Assembly: GCF_900476375.1 (NCBI RefSeq)
Contig: NZ_UPPP01000072.1
Location: 184,867 to 248,866, forward strand
DNA from: Allolucifera butyrica
Lineage (GTDB): Bacteria; Bacillota; Negativicutes; Sporomusales; UPPP01
Length of the DNA: 64,000 bases
Direction of reading: 5' to 3'
Below, in pieces: positions 51,314 through 60,102 of the stretch. The notes under the pieces were generated by a model. It had not been told where the DNA came from and did not search any database. It worked only from the letters and a program-made list of their open reading frames with translations. Numbering within the stretch: the stretch's first letter is position 1; each line of letters begins with the position of its first letter. The position numbers were made by a program, and so were the translations under genes.

Positions 51314-51781
51314 TTATTCTTCATCAATATTTTTTAAACCAAGTTCTCTTACGATGATCCGGGCTGTTTCTGCCGCTATTTCGCCGGTAAAAGAGATGCA
51401 CTGGTTTTTATGTTCCCCCGAAGCCATGTCAAATCCTTGGGTATGAACATGACAGCAAAGGCAGCCGTGTTTTTTTCGAAAGCTGCCCTGCAATTCGTTG
51501 GCTAAGGCTAAGGTATGCTGAACTTTCTGGTCCCCCCGTTTTGTCCGGCCAAAAAAGTAGCCGATGCACAGGACACCGCCGGATACCGCGCCGCATACAC
51601 ATTTTGATTTGCCAATGCCAACCGGAAAACCGGAAGCCATTGCAATCATTTCATCAGGCATATCAATGGCAAAGTTGTCCTTAATGGAACTAACAATGGC
51701 CTCAGAACAATAAAAATCACCGCTTCTAAAAGAGTTCTCAGCATCACTTTTTATTTTTTGAATACTGACTTCCTGTTTCAA
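51314..51781 (-). CDS. C_GCAxxG_C_C-family redox protein
   Basis: This 155-residue protein carries the Cys-rich family signature: FYCSEAIVSS, KCVCGAVSGGVLCIGYFFGR, KKHGCLCCHVHTQG, NQCISF. Seven Cys residues suggest a redox or metal site. Members often sit beside redox enzymes or transporters in anaerobes, and no catalytic role is established that I know of. It is the first gene of a two-gene unit with the TDT transporter. Confidence 0.85.
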   Translation of the reverse strand: MKQEVSIQKIKSDAENSFRSGDFYCSEAIVSSIKDNFAIDMPDEMIAMASGFPVGIGKSKCVCGAVSGGVLCIGYFFGRTKRGDQKVQHTLALANELQGSFRKKHGCLCCHVHTQGFDMASGEHKNQCISFTGEIAAETARIIVRELGLKNIDEE

Positions 51782-51951
51782 ATCAATTCTCCCTCACTTA
51801 AAATATTGTCAACAGTCATTATAGATTATATATATAAGGGATTCCCTTGTCCAGGAGAAAGCCATTATGCTTTAAATATAATAAAAACAAAAGCGGCAAT
51901 TCATCCGCCATCTGAAGGGATGGGAGACTTCCTGCCGCTCAGGTTAAACTA

Positions 51952-52107
51952 TTACCACATCGGAGAGTTGCAGTTATTGTCAAAGCAAGCGAAGAACAGC
52001 AGCCAAACAACGATAAAAATAATTGTCCAAATGCCGCTGTCCCAACCGGGGCCAACCTCGCTGAACCCCCCACAGCCACCGTAACCACCGTAGCCCCCGT
52101 AACCCAC
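51952..52107 (-). CDS. Gly/Tyr-rich small membrane protein, YjcZ-like
   Basis: The start is taken at a GTG (52107) after GGAGGAGGT. The 51-residue product opens with GYGGYGGYGGCGGF, then has a single membrane segment GIWTIIFIVVWLLFFACF. This is the layout of the sporulation-associated YjcZ-type small proteins of Bacilli. It could be made in the spore compartment; the match is by layout only. Confidence 0.5.
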   Translation of the reverse strand: MGYGGYGGYGGCGGFSEVGPGWDSGIWTIIFIVVWLLFFACFDNNCNSPMW

Positions 52108-52321
52108 AATACCTCCTCCTCTGGCAAGAACTTTATGCATCTTATGATAGAAAGAAGCGGACGGTGACCCCTTTTCACAGTTCGCAGACTAGAATTCCCG
52201 GCAAATGTTCAATATAAAAACAGGAATTAATGAAGAAAAAATCCGGAACCTTTGCCGCAGTGTTTAATATAATATAGGGTGTTAGCCCCCGGTAATAACA
52301 ACTTATACAAAGAGGTATCTT

Positions 52322-53716
52322 ATGTTACATTTAATTAATTGGACTAAGCATCCGGTTATCCGCAAATGGCTGATTCACTCCACTACGGTTCTCGGCGTAT
52401 TTATGTCTACTCTCGATGCGAGTATCGTTAACATTGCCATGCCGGAAATCACAACCTATTTCCATACAACGCTCAATAACGTAGAATGGGTCGTGATGAT
52501 CTATTTGCTGCTTATTAGCAGTCTGCTGTTGACTTATGGCCGGATTGGCGATATGTATGGTCACCGCCCTGTCTTTATTAGTGGATTTGCTATTTTTACC
52601 ATCGCTTCCTTATTCAATAGTTTAGCTCCCAATATCTGGCTCCTTATCGTCTCGCGAGCGCTGCAGGCTCTGGGCGCCGGGGCTATCTTAGCCGTCGTCC
52701 AGGCGATTATCGCCGATACCTTTTCCCCGGCGGAAAGAGGGAAAGCCATTGGCCTAAATGCTATGTTTGTTTCCCTCGGTCTTGCTACGGGACCGTCACT
52801 GGGCGGCTTTTTAGTCCAAAGTTTTGGCTGGCAGTCCATTTTTACGATTAACATTCCTATCGGTATTCTCGGTACTTTTTGGGCTTGGATCGTACTGCCG
52901 AAAAAAGACGGGCAACCGCAAAAATTTGATTTTGGCGGTGCAACTACTGCTTTTATCAGTCTTAGCACGTTTTTACTGGCCCTAAGCCACGGACAAGTCT
53001 GGGGCTGGAACTCATCCCTGGTTATGGCTTTGTTCTTCGCGACCCTAGTCACCTTATCAATTTTTACTTATATCGAAATCAGGTGCCCTTACCCCATGTT
53101 TCATTTTACTCTTTTCCGCAACCGGGTATTTTTAGCCAGTAATCTGGCCGCCATGATCAATTATCTAACCCAATATACGGTAACCTTTCTCATGCCTTTT
53201 TATCTGGTTAATTTTTTGACAATGCCGGAAAAAGCAGCCGGATATCTGATGAGCGCCTTTCCCCTGACTATGATGTTAGTCTCCCCGGTAGCCGGAAGCC
53301 TGTCGGACCGTTTCGGCTCACGGTTCTTAACGTCTGCCGGCATGGGAATCATCTGTGCCGGCATCCTTCTGCTCAGTCACACAGAAAACTTTCATTATTG
53401 GCTGACGATTGCCGGGTTAGCTTTTGTCGGCATCGGTACCGGCCTGTTCCTTGCTCCCAACAATAACGCCATTATGGGAAGCGCGCCCAAAAATCAATTG
53501 GGAGTGGCCTCCGGAATGTTAGCCTTAATGCGGAATGTCGGTCAGGTAATGGGCGTTGCTGTCAGCGGCGCTATTTTCAGTACACAGTTGGCCAGATATT
53601 CCCATTGGGCCGGCAAAGCAAGCTTCCCCCTCGCTTTGCACGATACCTATCTCGCAGCGGCCGTGATTGGAGCGATTGGCGCTATTGTCTGCTGGTTGCG
53701 CGGTGGCCAAAAGTAA
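52322..53716 (+). CDS. MFS drug efflux pump, DHA2 (EmrB/QacA) family
   Basis: This 464-residue protein has about fourteen membrane segments. Family motifs: FMSTLDASIVNIAMPEI in the first helix, LLTYGRIGDMYGHRP (motif A), ALQALGAGAILAVVQAII and GLATGPSLGGFLVQSFGWQSIF (motif C). These pumps export hydrophobic cations and antibiotics with protons. It stands alone, with GAGGT before the ATG and no local regulator. Confidence 0.92.
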   Translation: MLHLINWTKHPVIRKWLIHSTTVLGVFMSTLDASIVNIAMPEITTYFHTTLNNVEWVVMIYLLLISSLLLTYGRIGDMYGHRPVFISGFAIFTIASLFNSLAPNIWLLIVSRALQALGAGAILAVVQAIIADTFSPAERGKAIGLNAMFVSLGLATGPSLGGFLVQSFGWQSIFTINIPIGILGTFWAWIVLPKKDGQPQKFDFGGATTAFISLSTFLLALSHGQVWGWNSSLVMALFFATLVTLSIFTYIEIRCPYPMFHFTLFRNRVFLASNLAAMINYLTQYTVTFLMPFYLVNFLTMPEKAAGYLMSAFPLTMMLVSPVAGSLSDRFGSRFLTSAGMGIICAGILLLSHTENFHYWLTIAGLAFVGIGTGLFLAPNNNAIMGSAPKNQLGVASGMLALMRNVGQVMGVAVSGAIFSTQLARYSHWAGKASFPLALHDTYLAAAVIGAIGAIVCWLRGGQK

Positions 53717-53878
53717 GGGGGGAAAATACAAATAAATTTTGAAAAATTAATTTTATGGAAATACGGCTTGAATTAACAGGAATGCCTGGCGGCCATGTCG
53801 AAGAAGGACCCTGCTTAACGGAGAAAAAACAATCTATCTTGTTAAATTTTTTTAATTATTTTGAGACGAGGTGTCCTT

Positions 53879-54958
53879 ATGAGTAAAGTAAAGTTTGCGA
53901 TCGTTGGCTCCGGGGCGATTGTACCGGTACATGCCCAGGCAATCTTAGGCGTCCCCGAAGCTGCTTTGACCGCTGTCTGGGGACGTTCGGCCGCTAGGGT
54001 GCAGGAAACGGCCGGCCAATATCATTGCGATGGCTATACAGACTATCGGGAGATGCTGAAAAAAGCCGACATTGACGCCGTATCGATATGCACCCCCAAT
54101 GGGACGCACGCCGATTTGGGAATCCAGGCCGCACTGGCCGGCAAGCATGTCGTCATTGAAAAGCCGATTGATATTGACCTGGAAAAAGCGGACGCTCTGA
54201 TTAAAACCTGTCAAGCCCAGGGAGTGACCCTGAGCATTATATTTCAAAGACGCTACAGTGAGGGAGTTATGGCCTTAAAACAGCTGCTGGATGAGAAAAA
54301 GCTGGGAAAATTGCTTTTCGGCGGCTGCTATATCAAGCTGTACCGCAGCCAGGACTACTACGACAGCGCCGCCTGGCGCGGAACCTGGGACCTGGATGGC
54401 GGCGGCGTCCTAATGAACCAGGGCATCCACTATATCGACATGCTGCAATATCTGGCCGGCCCGGTTGCAGAAGTGTCCGGTTATTGTGGCAATTTGGGCC
54501 ATACCGGTCTGAAGGTGGAAGATACCGCTTCTGCCAGTATCACCTTTCAGTCGGGTGCACTGGGAGTAATCGAAGGAACTACCTGCGCCTATCCCGGCCT
54601 GGTATCACGGGTTGACATTTACGGCACCGAGGGCAGTGCCGTAATTGAGAATGACGTACTTACGTTTGTGGAATTAAAATCCGGTTATAAGTATGCTGCC
54701 GGAAGCAGCACCGAAAACGCAGGCGTAAGCAATCCCGGTATCGATTTTGAATACCACCGGCGCCAATTCCAGGATATCGTTACAGCGATAAGAACCCGTA
54801 CCGTACCGGCTGTTGACGGACCAAAAGGACGCAAGGCTTTGGAAATCATCCTGGCAATTTATAAATCGGCCTTTACAAGCCAGCGCGTTACCCTGCCGCT
54901 GTCCGACAGCCTGTTTCTACAGGAGCTGGCTAAAGCAGGCGGCTTTACCTCGAAATAA
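53879..54958 (+). CDS. Gfo/Idh/MocA-family oxidoreductase
   Basis: The start is ATG 53879 (GAGG, 7 bp spacing). The 359-residue protein has an N-terminal Rossmann fold (KFAIVGSGAIVPVHAQAI), the substrate-side motif GKHVVIEKPIDIDLEKAD (EKP catalytic Lys) and DLDGGGVLMNQGIHYIDMLQY in the C-terminal domain. It would oxidise a sugar, inositol or sugar-nucleotide with NAD(P). A terminator lies 2 bp after the stop. Confidence 0.9.
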   Translation: MSKVKFAIVGSGAIVPVHAQAILGVPEAALTAVWGRSAARVQETAGQYHCDGYTDYREMLKKADIDAVSICTPNGTHADLGIQAALAGKHVVIEKPIDIDLEKADALIKTCQAQGVTLSIIFQRRYSEGVMALKQLLDEKKLGKLLFGGCYIKLYRSQDYYDSAAWRGTWDLDGGGVLMNQGIHYIDMLQYLAGPVAEVSGYCGNLGHTGLKVEDTASASITFQSGALGVIEGTTCAYPGLVSRVDIYGTEGSAVIENDVLTFVELKSGYKYAAGSSTENAGVSNPGIDFEYHRRQFQDIVTAIRTRTVPAVDGPKGRKALEIILAIYKSAFTSQRVTLPLSDSLFLQELAKAGGFTSK

Positions 54959-54960
54959 GA

Positions 54961-54982
54961 AAAAACCGCTAACGCGGTTTTT
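54961..54982 (+). terminator. Terminator after the Gfo/Idh/MocA gene
   Basis: AAAAACCGC/GCGGTTTTT with loop TAAC. The same stem sequence recurs at 9908 and 55036. Confidence 0.85.
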
Positions 54983-55035
54983 CGGTAATTGGAAAGTGGT
55001 AATTGGATTTTTGAAAAGGAAACAACCACCTATTG

Positions 55036-55057
55036 AAAAACCGCGTCAGCGGTTTTT
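55036..55057. terminator. Terminator before the convergent kinase-like gene
   Basis: AAAAACCGC/GCGGTTTTT with loop GTCA. It ends 4 bp from the stop of the minus-strand gene and can work in both directions. Confidence 0.8.
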
Positions 55058-55061
55058 CTTA

Positions 55062-55562
55062 TTATTTTATAATCGCACAAATTTCTTTTGCCGCTTGTTC
55101 GGCAGTTATTGTACTCACATCCACCTTGAGCGTATCCATTGTATTATATAATGCGAGCCGCTGGCTGCTGCGGCCGACAATATCCGGCTCTCTCAGCCCC
55201 CGTTCCACATCTTGCTGCAATCTGTTTTTAAGCGCACTCTCCGAACAAGTCAAGGAGATTTTATAGGTTTCAAAATCGAAGACCTTTAATGGTTCTAAAA
55301 TCTGTTTAAAAATAACCTCCTGATGGATTACCCAGCAAAAAATAATATACTCATACCCGGAATTCTGAAGATATGACTTTAGCAAATAGGTTATGTTGCC
55401 AATGACCATCGCTTTATTCTCTTCTGAAACCACGAACGGATTCATATTCCAGCACCAGTCTCCATCCAGGTAAACACTGGGATGCAATTTTTCAAGCAGG
55501 CTACTGCAGACGGTACTTTTGCCAACCCCCATGGTTCCGTTCACTATAATCAGCTTTTTCAT
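55062..55562 (-). CDS. P-loop kinase-like protein
   Basis: This 166-residue protein has Walker A NGTMGVGKSTVCSSLL at the N-terminus, then a possible lid (RLQQDVERGLREPDIVGRS). It resembles small nucleoside, shikimate or aminoglycoside-type kinases, whose acceptor cannot be told. The start overlaps the HIT gene stop by 4 bp, so the two are cotranslated. Confidence 0.8.
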   Translation of the reverse strand: MKKLIIVNGTMGVGKSTVCSSLLEKLHPSVYLDGDWCWNMNPFVVSEENKAMVIGNITYLLKSYLQNSGYEYIIFCWVIHQEVIFKQILEPLKVFDFETYKISLTCSESALKNRLQQDVERGLREPDIVGRSSQRLALYNTMDTLKVDVSTITAEQAAKEICAIIK

Positions 55563-56047
55563 TCTGCACCTCCATCGGAAATACAGATTTGATTCCTTAA
55601 ATCCTCCGCAGCCGCAAAAATCGTGGATGACAGCATTCCGGCAGGTGAAATCTTATGCTTAACTCTCATAAATGAAAATAGCTTGGCGCCGTCTATTTTG
55701 CCGTCCGTACGGATTGCTTCATCCGGTTCATTCAGCATCCACCGGTACCGGGGAAAAACATGAAAATGAAAATGGGTTGTTTCTTCTCCCAGGCTACAAA
55801 TATAAATTTTTTCCACACCGGGTAATTGCTGCAAAATAGCGGCCGCTTGCTGAAGCGTAGTATGTATGACCGCCAGCTCCACACCGGTAAGGTCCTGGTA
55901 TTGGGTTGTATGCCGGAGCGGCGATAAAATCAGGTATCCGGGAATATTAATATCCAGACAATGGTGGAGAATAACCCGGCGATCCTGATAAATTATCCCT
56001 CCCGGGGGATTGATTTCCGTGGAAATAATTTTACAGGTTAGGCACAT
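55559..56047 (-). CDS. HIT-family nucleotide hydrolase or transferase
   Basis: This 162-residue protein has the HIT motif in TTHFHFHVFPRY (His-x-His-x-His). An N-terminal CLTCKIIS pair may bind zinc, and LILSPLRHTTQYQDLTG is the preceding family segment. Such proteins hydrolyse dinucleoside polyphosphates or AMP conjugates. The ribosome site is GGGAGGA. Confidence 0.87.
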   Translation of the reverse strand: MCLTCKIISTEINPPGGIIYQDRRVILHHCLDINIPGYLILSPLRHTTQYQDLTGVELAVIHTTLQQAAAILQQLPGVEKIYICSLGEETTHFHFHVFPRYRWMLNEPDEAIRTDGKIDGAKLFSFMRVKHKISPAGMLSSTIFAAAEDLRNQICISDGGAE

Positions 56048-56117
56048 AAAGTGGATTCCTCCCTCTGCCTGTCGTATCTAGTCATTACCTAAAGAAAAAT
56101 ATCATAAACCGGTCATC

Positions 56118-56663
56118 CTAAAGTTTAAGCTCCAGTTTTCCCAGGACATGGTCTAAGGGGATATTGCCAATCAGTCTGCTGTCAAGACTATGATTGCGAT
56201 TATCTCCCATTACAAAGATACTGTTATCCGGCACGATAACTTTTCTATCCGCCACAGTCTTCATTGGCTCCAGGATGTAAGGTTCAGTCAGTTTTACGCC
56301 ATTTCTAAAAACACGGCCATTTTTAAATTCCAGTGTATCTCCCGGTTTTCCTATCACTCTTTTAATAAAAATATAATCCGGCTGATGAATAAACTTAGCT
56401 ACCGGTTCGGTCAGATCATCCTGTAAAGTCCGTTTCCGGTTAACCCGGCTGTCGATTACTACAATATCTCCGTAATCGGGTAATTGCTTCATACTATGAG
56501 ATAACTTTGATACAATTAGATGCTCCCGGTCCTGCAGCGTCGGGTCCATAGAATGTCCTTCCACCACCATGTGCTGAACAACGAAAACATTGATAAATAA
56601 AGCAATCGCCAGGGAAATTGCCAAACTATATATCGATTCCCAAACAATTTTAATCCAGTTCAT
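56118..56663 (-). CDS. lepB: Signal peptidase I
   Basis: This 181-residue protein has one N-terminal membrane anchor (IYSLAISLAIALFINVFVVQ). The nucleophile Ser lies in EGHSMDPTL and the general-base Lys in IFIKRVIGKPGD, with the later box GDNRNHSLDSR. It is of the short Gram-positive type. It removes signal peptides of exported proteins outside the membrane. The ribosome site is GGAAGGGG. It probably stands alone. Confidence 0.95.
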   Translation of the reverse strand: MNWIKIVWESIYSLAISLAIALFINVFVVQHMVVEGHSMDPTLQDREHLIVSKLSHSMKQLPDYGDIVVIDSRVNRKRTLQDDLTEPVAKFIHQPDYIFIKRVIGKPGDTLEFKNGRVFRNGVKLTEPYILEPMKTVADRKVIVPDNSIFVMGDNRNHSLDSRLIGNIPLDHVLGKLELKL

Positions 56664-56690
56664 CCAAAAACCCCTTCCGGTAAAATTATC

Positions 56691-57167
56691 CTACTCCTGC
56701 CATTCTTTACAAACATCAACCCATTTCATGCCTTGCGCAAACTGATATAACTCGTCACAATTCAGTTCTATGGCGGAATTACTGCTGCCGCAGGCGGGAA
56801 AAACCGTTTTAAACCGTTTGACTGAAATATCGACATACGCCGTAACCGCTTCATTTTTAATGCCAAAAGGGCAGACTCCCCCTACGGCATGTCCGGTTAA
56901 GCCGAGCACTTCTTCCGGTGATAACATCTTCGCCTTAATGCCAAACTCGTCTTTGAACTTGCGGTTGTCCACTTTGGCATCGCCGGCGGTCACAACCAGG
57001 ATGCAGCCTTGTTCATTTTTAAAAGAAAGCGTCTTGGCGATCCGTGCCGGAATTACATCCAGCGCCCGGGCCGCAAGTTCCACGGTTGCGCTCGATACGT
57101 TAAATTCCAAAATATCGTTTTCTCTGCCATATTCTTTGAAATACTCTTTCACTGCTTCAATTGCCAT
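56691..57167 (-). CDS. YbaK/EbsC-family aminoacyl-tRNA deacylase
   Basis: This 158-residue protein has the YbaK/ProX pattern: FNVSSATVELAARAL, RIAKTLSFKNEQGCILVVTAGDAKVDNRKF (catalytic Lys region), GHAVGGVCPFGIK and SSNSAIELNCDEL. Such enzymes clear mischarged tRNA, for example Cys-tRNA-Pro or Ala-tRNA-Pro. The ribosome site is AAGGAGAT. Confidence 0.9.
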   Translation of the reverse strand: MAIEAVKEYFKEYGRENDILEFNVSSATVELAARALDVIPARIAKTLSFKNEQGCILVVTAGDAKVDNRKFKDEFGIKAKMLSPEEVLGLTGHAVGGVCPFGIKNEAVTAYVDISVKRFKTVFPACGSSNSAIELNCDELYQFAQGMKWVDVCKEWQE

Positions 57168-57500
57168 TTTTCCTTATCTCCTTCGGTTTCCAGCCCGTAT
57201 ATTGAGCCCCATTATGATTCCCCGGGGCTGCTAATGCGTTCCGGGGATGGAACCAGGTTAGGCGCCGGCAACAACTCTCGTGCTATCTTCCGGCAAATCC
57301 GACACCTGTTAACATTTTTATTTCCCATAAAAATACAAAAATCCTGCTACATTCACACATATTTTGTTGTCAGGAAGACAGCAGCCGGATCCTATAAAAA
57401 AAGAACCCCTTTTTAAAAGGATTCCTCTGCCAAAAAATAGTAAGTTCAAATAATTAAAAGATGTTCCTCATTTATAAAATCATAATAAATCCAGATTAAC
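57168..57500. other. Intergenic region without a gene
   Basis: The stretch carries a weak hairpin (CCTTTTTAAAAGG near 57408-57420) that may end one of the flanking minus-strand units. No gene, repeat or RNA was recognised. Confidence 0.4.
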
Positions 57501-57794
57501 CTAATCGTCCAATATTTCCTTTACCAACCTGGTTATTCCCCAAATACCGGCTATAATCCCTGTACCGATGGCTAACGGAATTGCTGTAGCTGCAACGGTT
57601 GCCGTAACTGCGGCAGTGGCGGTAACAACGGATGCGGCGGCTGCCCCGGCTGCCACTTGGGCAACGCCGGTTTGAGGCAACGCAGGGTTGGCGCAGGACG
57701 GTTCCGTATCGCACAACAGCGGCTGGGTAGTTTGCGGCAAATCATTTTCTTTTAAACAGCTTCTGACTTCTTCTTCGGACATTAACGTCTCCAT
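57501..57794 (-). CDS. Ala/Val-rich small protein with Cys-containing leader-like start
   Basis: The 97-residue product begins with an acidic, soluble part (SEEEVRSCLKENDLPQTTQ, with CDTEPSCANP). It continues as a long Ala/Thr/Val hydrophobic stretch (AAGAAAASVVTATAAVTATV) and ends IWGITRLVKEILDD. It starts 4 bp after the GAF-like gene, so the two are one unit. The layout could fit a membrane peptide, a toxin-like peptide or a processed peptide; no family was recognised. Confidence 0.6.
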   Translation of the reverse strand: METLMSEEEVRSCLKENDLPQTTQPLLCDTEPSCANPALPQTGVAQVAAGAAAASVVTATAAVTATVAATAIPLAIGTGIIAGIWGITRLVKEILDD

Positions 57795-57798
57795 TCGG

Positions 57799-58629
57799 TT
57801 ACCTACCTCCCAAAACTCGCTCCGCTATAAGATTATTATATACCTCATCAATATATATTATCATTGATTTTGCCAAAATGATCTCCATCCCGGCAGAAAA
57901 ACAAAAATCTTCTTCCGATCCTAACGATAGAATTCCCAGAACCGGTTGATCCGGTCCACGGCACTTTTGAAAGCAGGGTACGGCAATCCAGTATTTATAA
58001 TATTGGAAGATCAGTTTTTGAGGCGCCGTTAATTTATACTCCTCGGCTTTAAAATTTCTGGCCTTAATGACATCGCCTTTCCGGTAACACTGACTAATCA
58101 CATTCTCACTGTTGCGCGGTTCAACCTGAACAAAGACCTCCGATTCTTTGACGCGCGTCAACTCCGGTCTGGAAACGAAAAATTTTTTACTTTGCTCCGT
58201 ATTACTATGCCGCAGCCGTTTCCTTGTTCCCTTTTCCGGCAGATATACAACAAGATGTGCCCTTGCCAGCCAGTTAATCAAACCGCAAAATTCTTTTTCC
58301 GATACGCCGCCGGCTAAATTGGACCGACAAAATTCATCCACGACACAATTGGTAAAACGTTCCCGGATATAGCCTTTCAGATAGTTCTTCTGTCCAACCA
58401 CCTTGGGATATTTTATTTTCACAATAAAAACGCTGAAACAGCTGTAAAGAACGGAGATAAAGGTTCCCAAGCCAAACATATAGTCCTTGGCCACCGTTAC
58501 ATTAATACCGGGCAGGAAACCGCTTTTTTGCAAGTAGTCAAATGTATTTGACCGGGATAAATATAAAAAAGCTGAAATAACCACCGGAATAAAAATCAGC
58601 TCCAGAAACAGAGCCACTTTATATTTCAT
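57799..58629 (-). CDS. Membrane protein with GAF-like C-terminal domain, unknown function
   Basis: This 276-residue protein has two N-terminal membrane segments (ALFLELIFIPVVISAFLYL and YMFGLGTFISVLYSCFSVFIV). A helical, Cys-bearing region follows. The C-terminal domain ends like a GAF fold (VLGILSLGSEEDFCFSAGMEI). It is the first gene of a pair with the Ala/Val-rich small protein. It may be a membrane sensor of an unknown ligand. Confidence 0.65.
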   Translation of the reverse strand: MKYKVALFLELIFIPVVISAFLYLSRSNTFDYLQKSGFLPGINVTVAKDYMFGLGTFISVLYSCFSVFIVKIKYPKVVGQKNYLKGYIRERFTNCVVDEFCRSNLAGGVSEKEFCGLINWLARAHLVVYLPEKGTRKRLRHSNTEQSKKFFVSRPELTRVKESEVFVQVEPRNSENVISQCYRKGDVIKARNFKAEEYKLTAPQKLIFQYYKYWIAVPCFQKCRGPDQPVLGILSLGSEEDFCFSAGMEIILAKSMIIYIDEVYNNLIAERVLGGR

Positions 58630-58780
58630 GAGATGTTAAATATCCTCCTACTACAGTATATTATGTTTTATATAAAAAGGATGGGGCCTAACATTTATTT
58701 AATTTTACATTTATTGGTAAACTCCTGCTGCTATTAGAAAACCCGCTGACGCAGTCTTTTAGTCCGGGACAAAAAGCGTG

Positions 58781-58825
58781 AAAAAAGCGCAAGCTTAGTA
58801 CTAAAATTAGTGCAGGCTTGCGCTT
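58781..58825 (-). terminator. Terminator after the alcohol dehydrogenase gene
   Basis: AAGCGCAAGC (58785-58794) pairs with GCTTGCGCTT (58816-58825), and TTTTTT follows on the minus strand. Confidence 0.8.
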
Positions 58826-58841
58826 ATTACTCCGTTTTATT

Positions 58842-59005
58842 CTAGTGTCTGCAAACCCTAATTCTATAGTGTTCTTACGAGATCTCTTCCGCCCTGCTTT
58901 GTTGTCGTCGGCTTACATATTCCCGATATGCACGCCGCCTCCGCCTCGCAGGACGAAAAACCTCTCGCAATTCATCCTATAGCTTTAGAGTTTACAGACC
59001 ACTAG
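58842..59005. repeat. 164-bp palindromic intergenic element
   Basis: Imperfect arms CTAGTGTCTGCAAACCCTAA...CTATAG (58842-58869) and CTATAG...GTTTACAGACCACTAG (58977-59005) flank a non-coding core. That core contains TTGTTGTCGTCGGC and a CG-rich stretch. The right arm supplies the stop codon of the neighbouring dehydrogenase gene (59002-59004). It is MITE-like, but no transposase or target duplication was found. Confidence 0.65.
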
Positions 59006-60012
59006 TTTCCCATTTTTAAAACCGACCGGAAATGTACTTTCGCTGTGATCATTTTTTGATATGCCTCTGCGGCCTGTTCCAGGGGAAATACGTCGACCAC
59101 CGGCAACGCTTTAGTAACAACACTGAAACGGATGGCTTCCTCGATATTGCCGGAGGAAAATCCGGTGAGAGAAAGCCCATTGCGCAACAAACCCAGCGGA
59201 GAAACCGGAATCGGTTCGGCCGGAGCGGAAACAAAAATCAGCTGTCCATGGCGGGCGAGCCCGCTAATCAGGCCGGAAATCGCCTTACTATCCGGAGCGG
59301 TGGAAAGAATGACCTTCGCCCCGCCAAGCTTCCTCAGTTCCTGAGCCGCATCAACAGCACCGGCGTCAATATAAATATGCACGCCAAGCTGATACGCCAA
59401 TGCTTCCTTCGCTTTGCCGCGAGACAGCGCAACCGTTTTAAAGCCAAGTTTGGCGGCATATTGCACGGCAAGATGGCCCAATCCGCCCAGTCCATGGATC
59501 GCTACCAGATCTCCGCCTTTGGCAATGCAGCTTTTCAATGCTCCGAAGGTAGTCCGTCCGGCGCAAAGCAGCGGCGCCCCTTCTACCGGCGAAAGCTCAT
59601 CCGGTATAGCGACAAGCGCCTCGGCCCGAGCTACCATGTACTCGGCATAACCGCCGTCGGTCGAAATACCGGTGATCAGGGATTGTTCGCAGCCCCCGAA
59701 GTCTCCCCCGCGGCATGCCCCGCAGGTAAAGCAATGCCCGCCGTGCCAGCCGACACCGACCCGTTGGCCTGGCTGCCAGTTTTTGACCCGTGTCCCCGCC
59801 TTGTCGATGGTTCCGATTACCTCGTGGCCCGGAATCCGGGGGTATTGAATGCCAGGGAAATGGCCTTCCTTGACGATCGCATCCCCATGACACACCCCGC
59901 AGGCTTCCACCTTAATCAGGACCTCGTCTTCCCCCGGTTCGGGAATTGGCCGCTGAACCAATTCAAAATTGCCGCCCGGAGCACTAATTTGAACAGCCTT
60001 CATAAATCCCAT
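59002..60012 (-). CDS. Zinc-dependent alcohol dehydrogenase (AdhP-like MDR)
   Basis: This 336-residue protein has the catalytic zinc Cys in VEACGVCHGDAIV, the His in PGHEVIG and the structural cluster CFTCGACRGGDFGGC. The cofactor motif is GLGGLGHLAVQYA. It would oxidise primary alcohols or reduce aldehydes. The stop codon lies in a repeat arm, so the last residues may differ in relatives. The start follows AAAGGG by 9 bp; an ATG at 60003 is an alternative. Confidence 0.92.
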   Translation of the reverse strand: MGFMKAVQISAPGGNFELVQRPIPEPGEDEVLIKVEACGVCHGDAIVKEGHFPGIQYPRIPGHEVIGTIDKAGTRVKNWQPGQRVGVGWHGGHCFTCGACRGGDFGGCEQSLITGISTDGGYAEYMVARAEALVAIPDELSPVEGAPLLCAGRTTFGALKSCIAKGGDLVAIHGLGGLGHLAVQYAAKLGFKTVALSRGKAKEALAYQLGVHIYIDAGAVDAAQELRKLGGAKVILSTAPDSKAISGLISGLARHGQLIFVSAPAEPIPVSPLGLLRNGLSLTGFSSGNIEEAIRFSVVTKALPVVDVFPLEQAAEAYQKMITAKVHFRSVLKMGN

Positions 60013-60102
60013 AATCCCACGCCCTTTTCTTTAAGTATCTTTTCCGTGCATGGATTGGCCTAAGCTGGAATAAACGACTGTCATGCTCCTAAAACCGGTC
60101 CC

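Noticed and set aside
59032..60063. 343-codon frame on the plus strand
   Set aside because: It is antisense to the clear zinc alcohol dehydrogenase gene and its composition is basic and unnatural.
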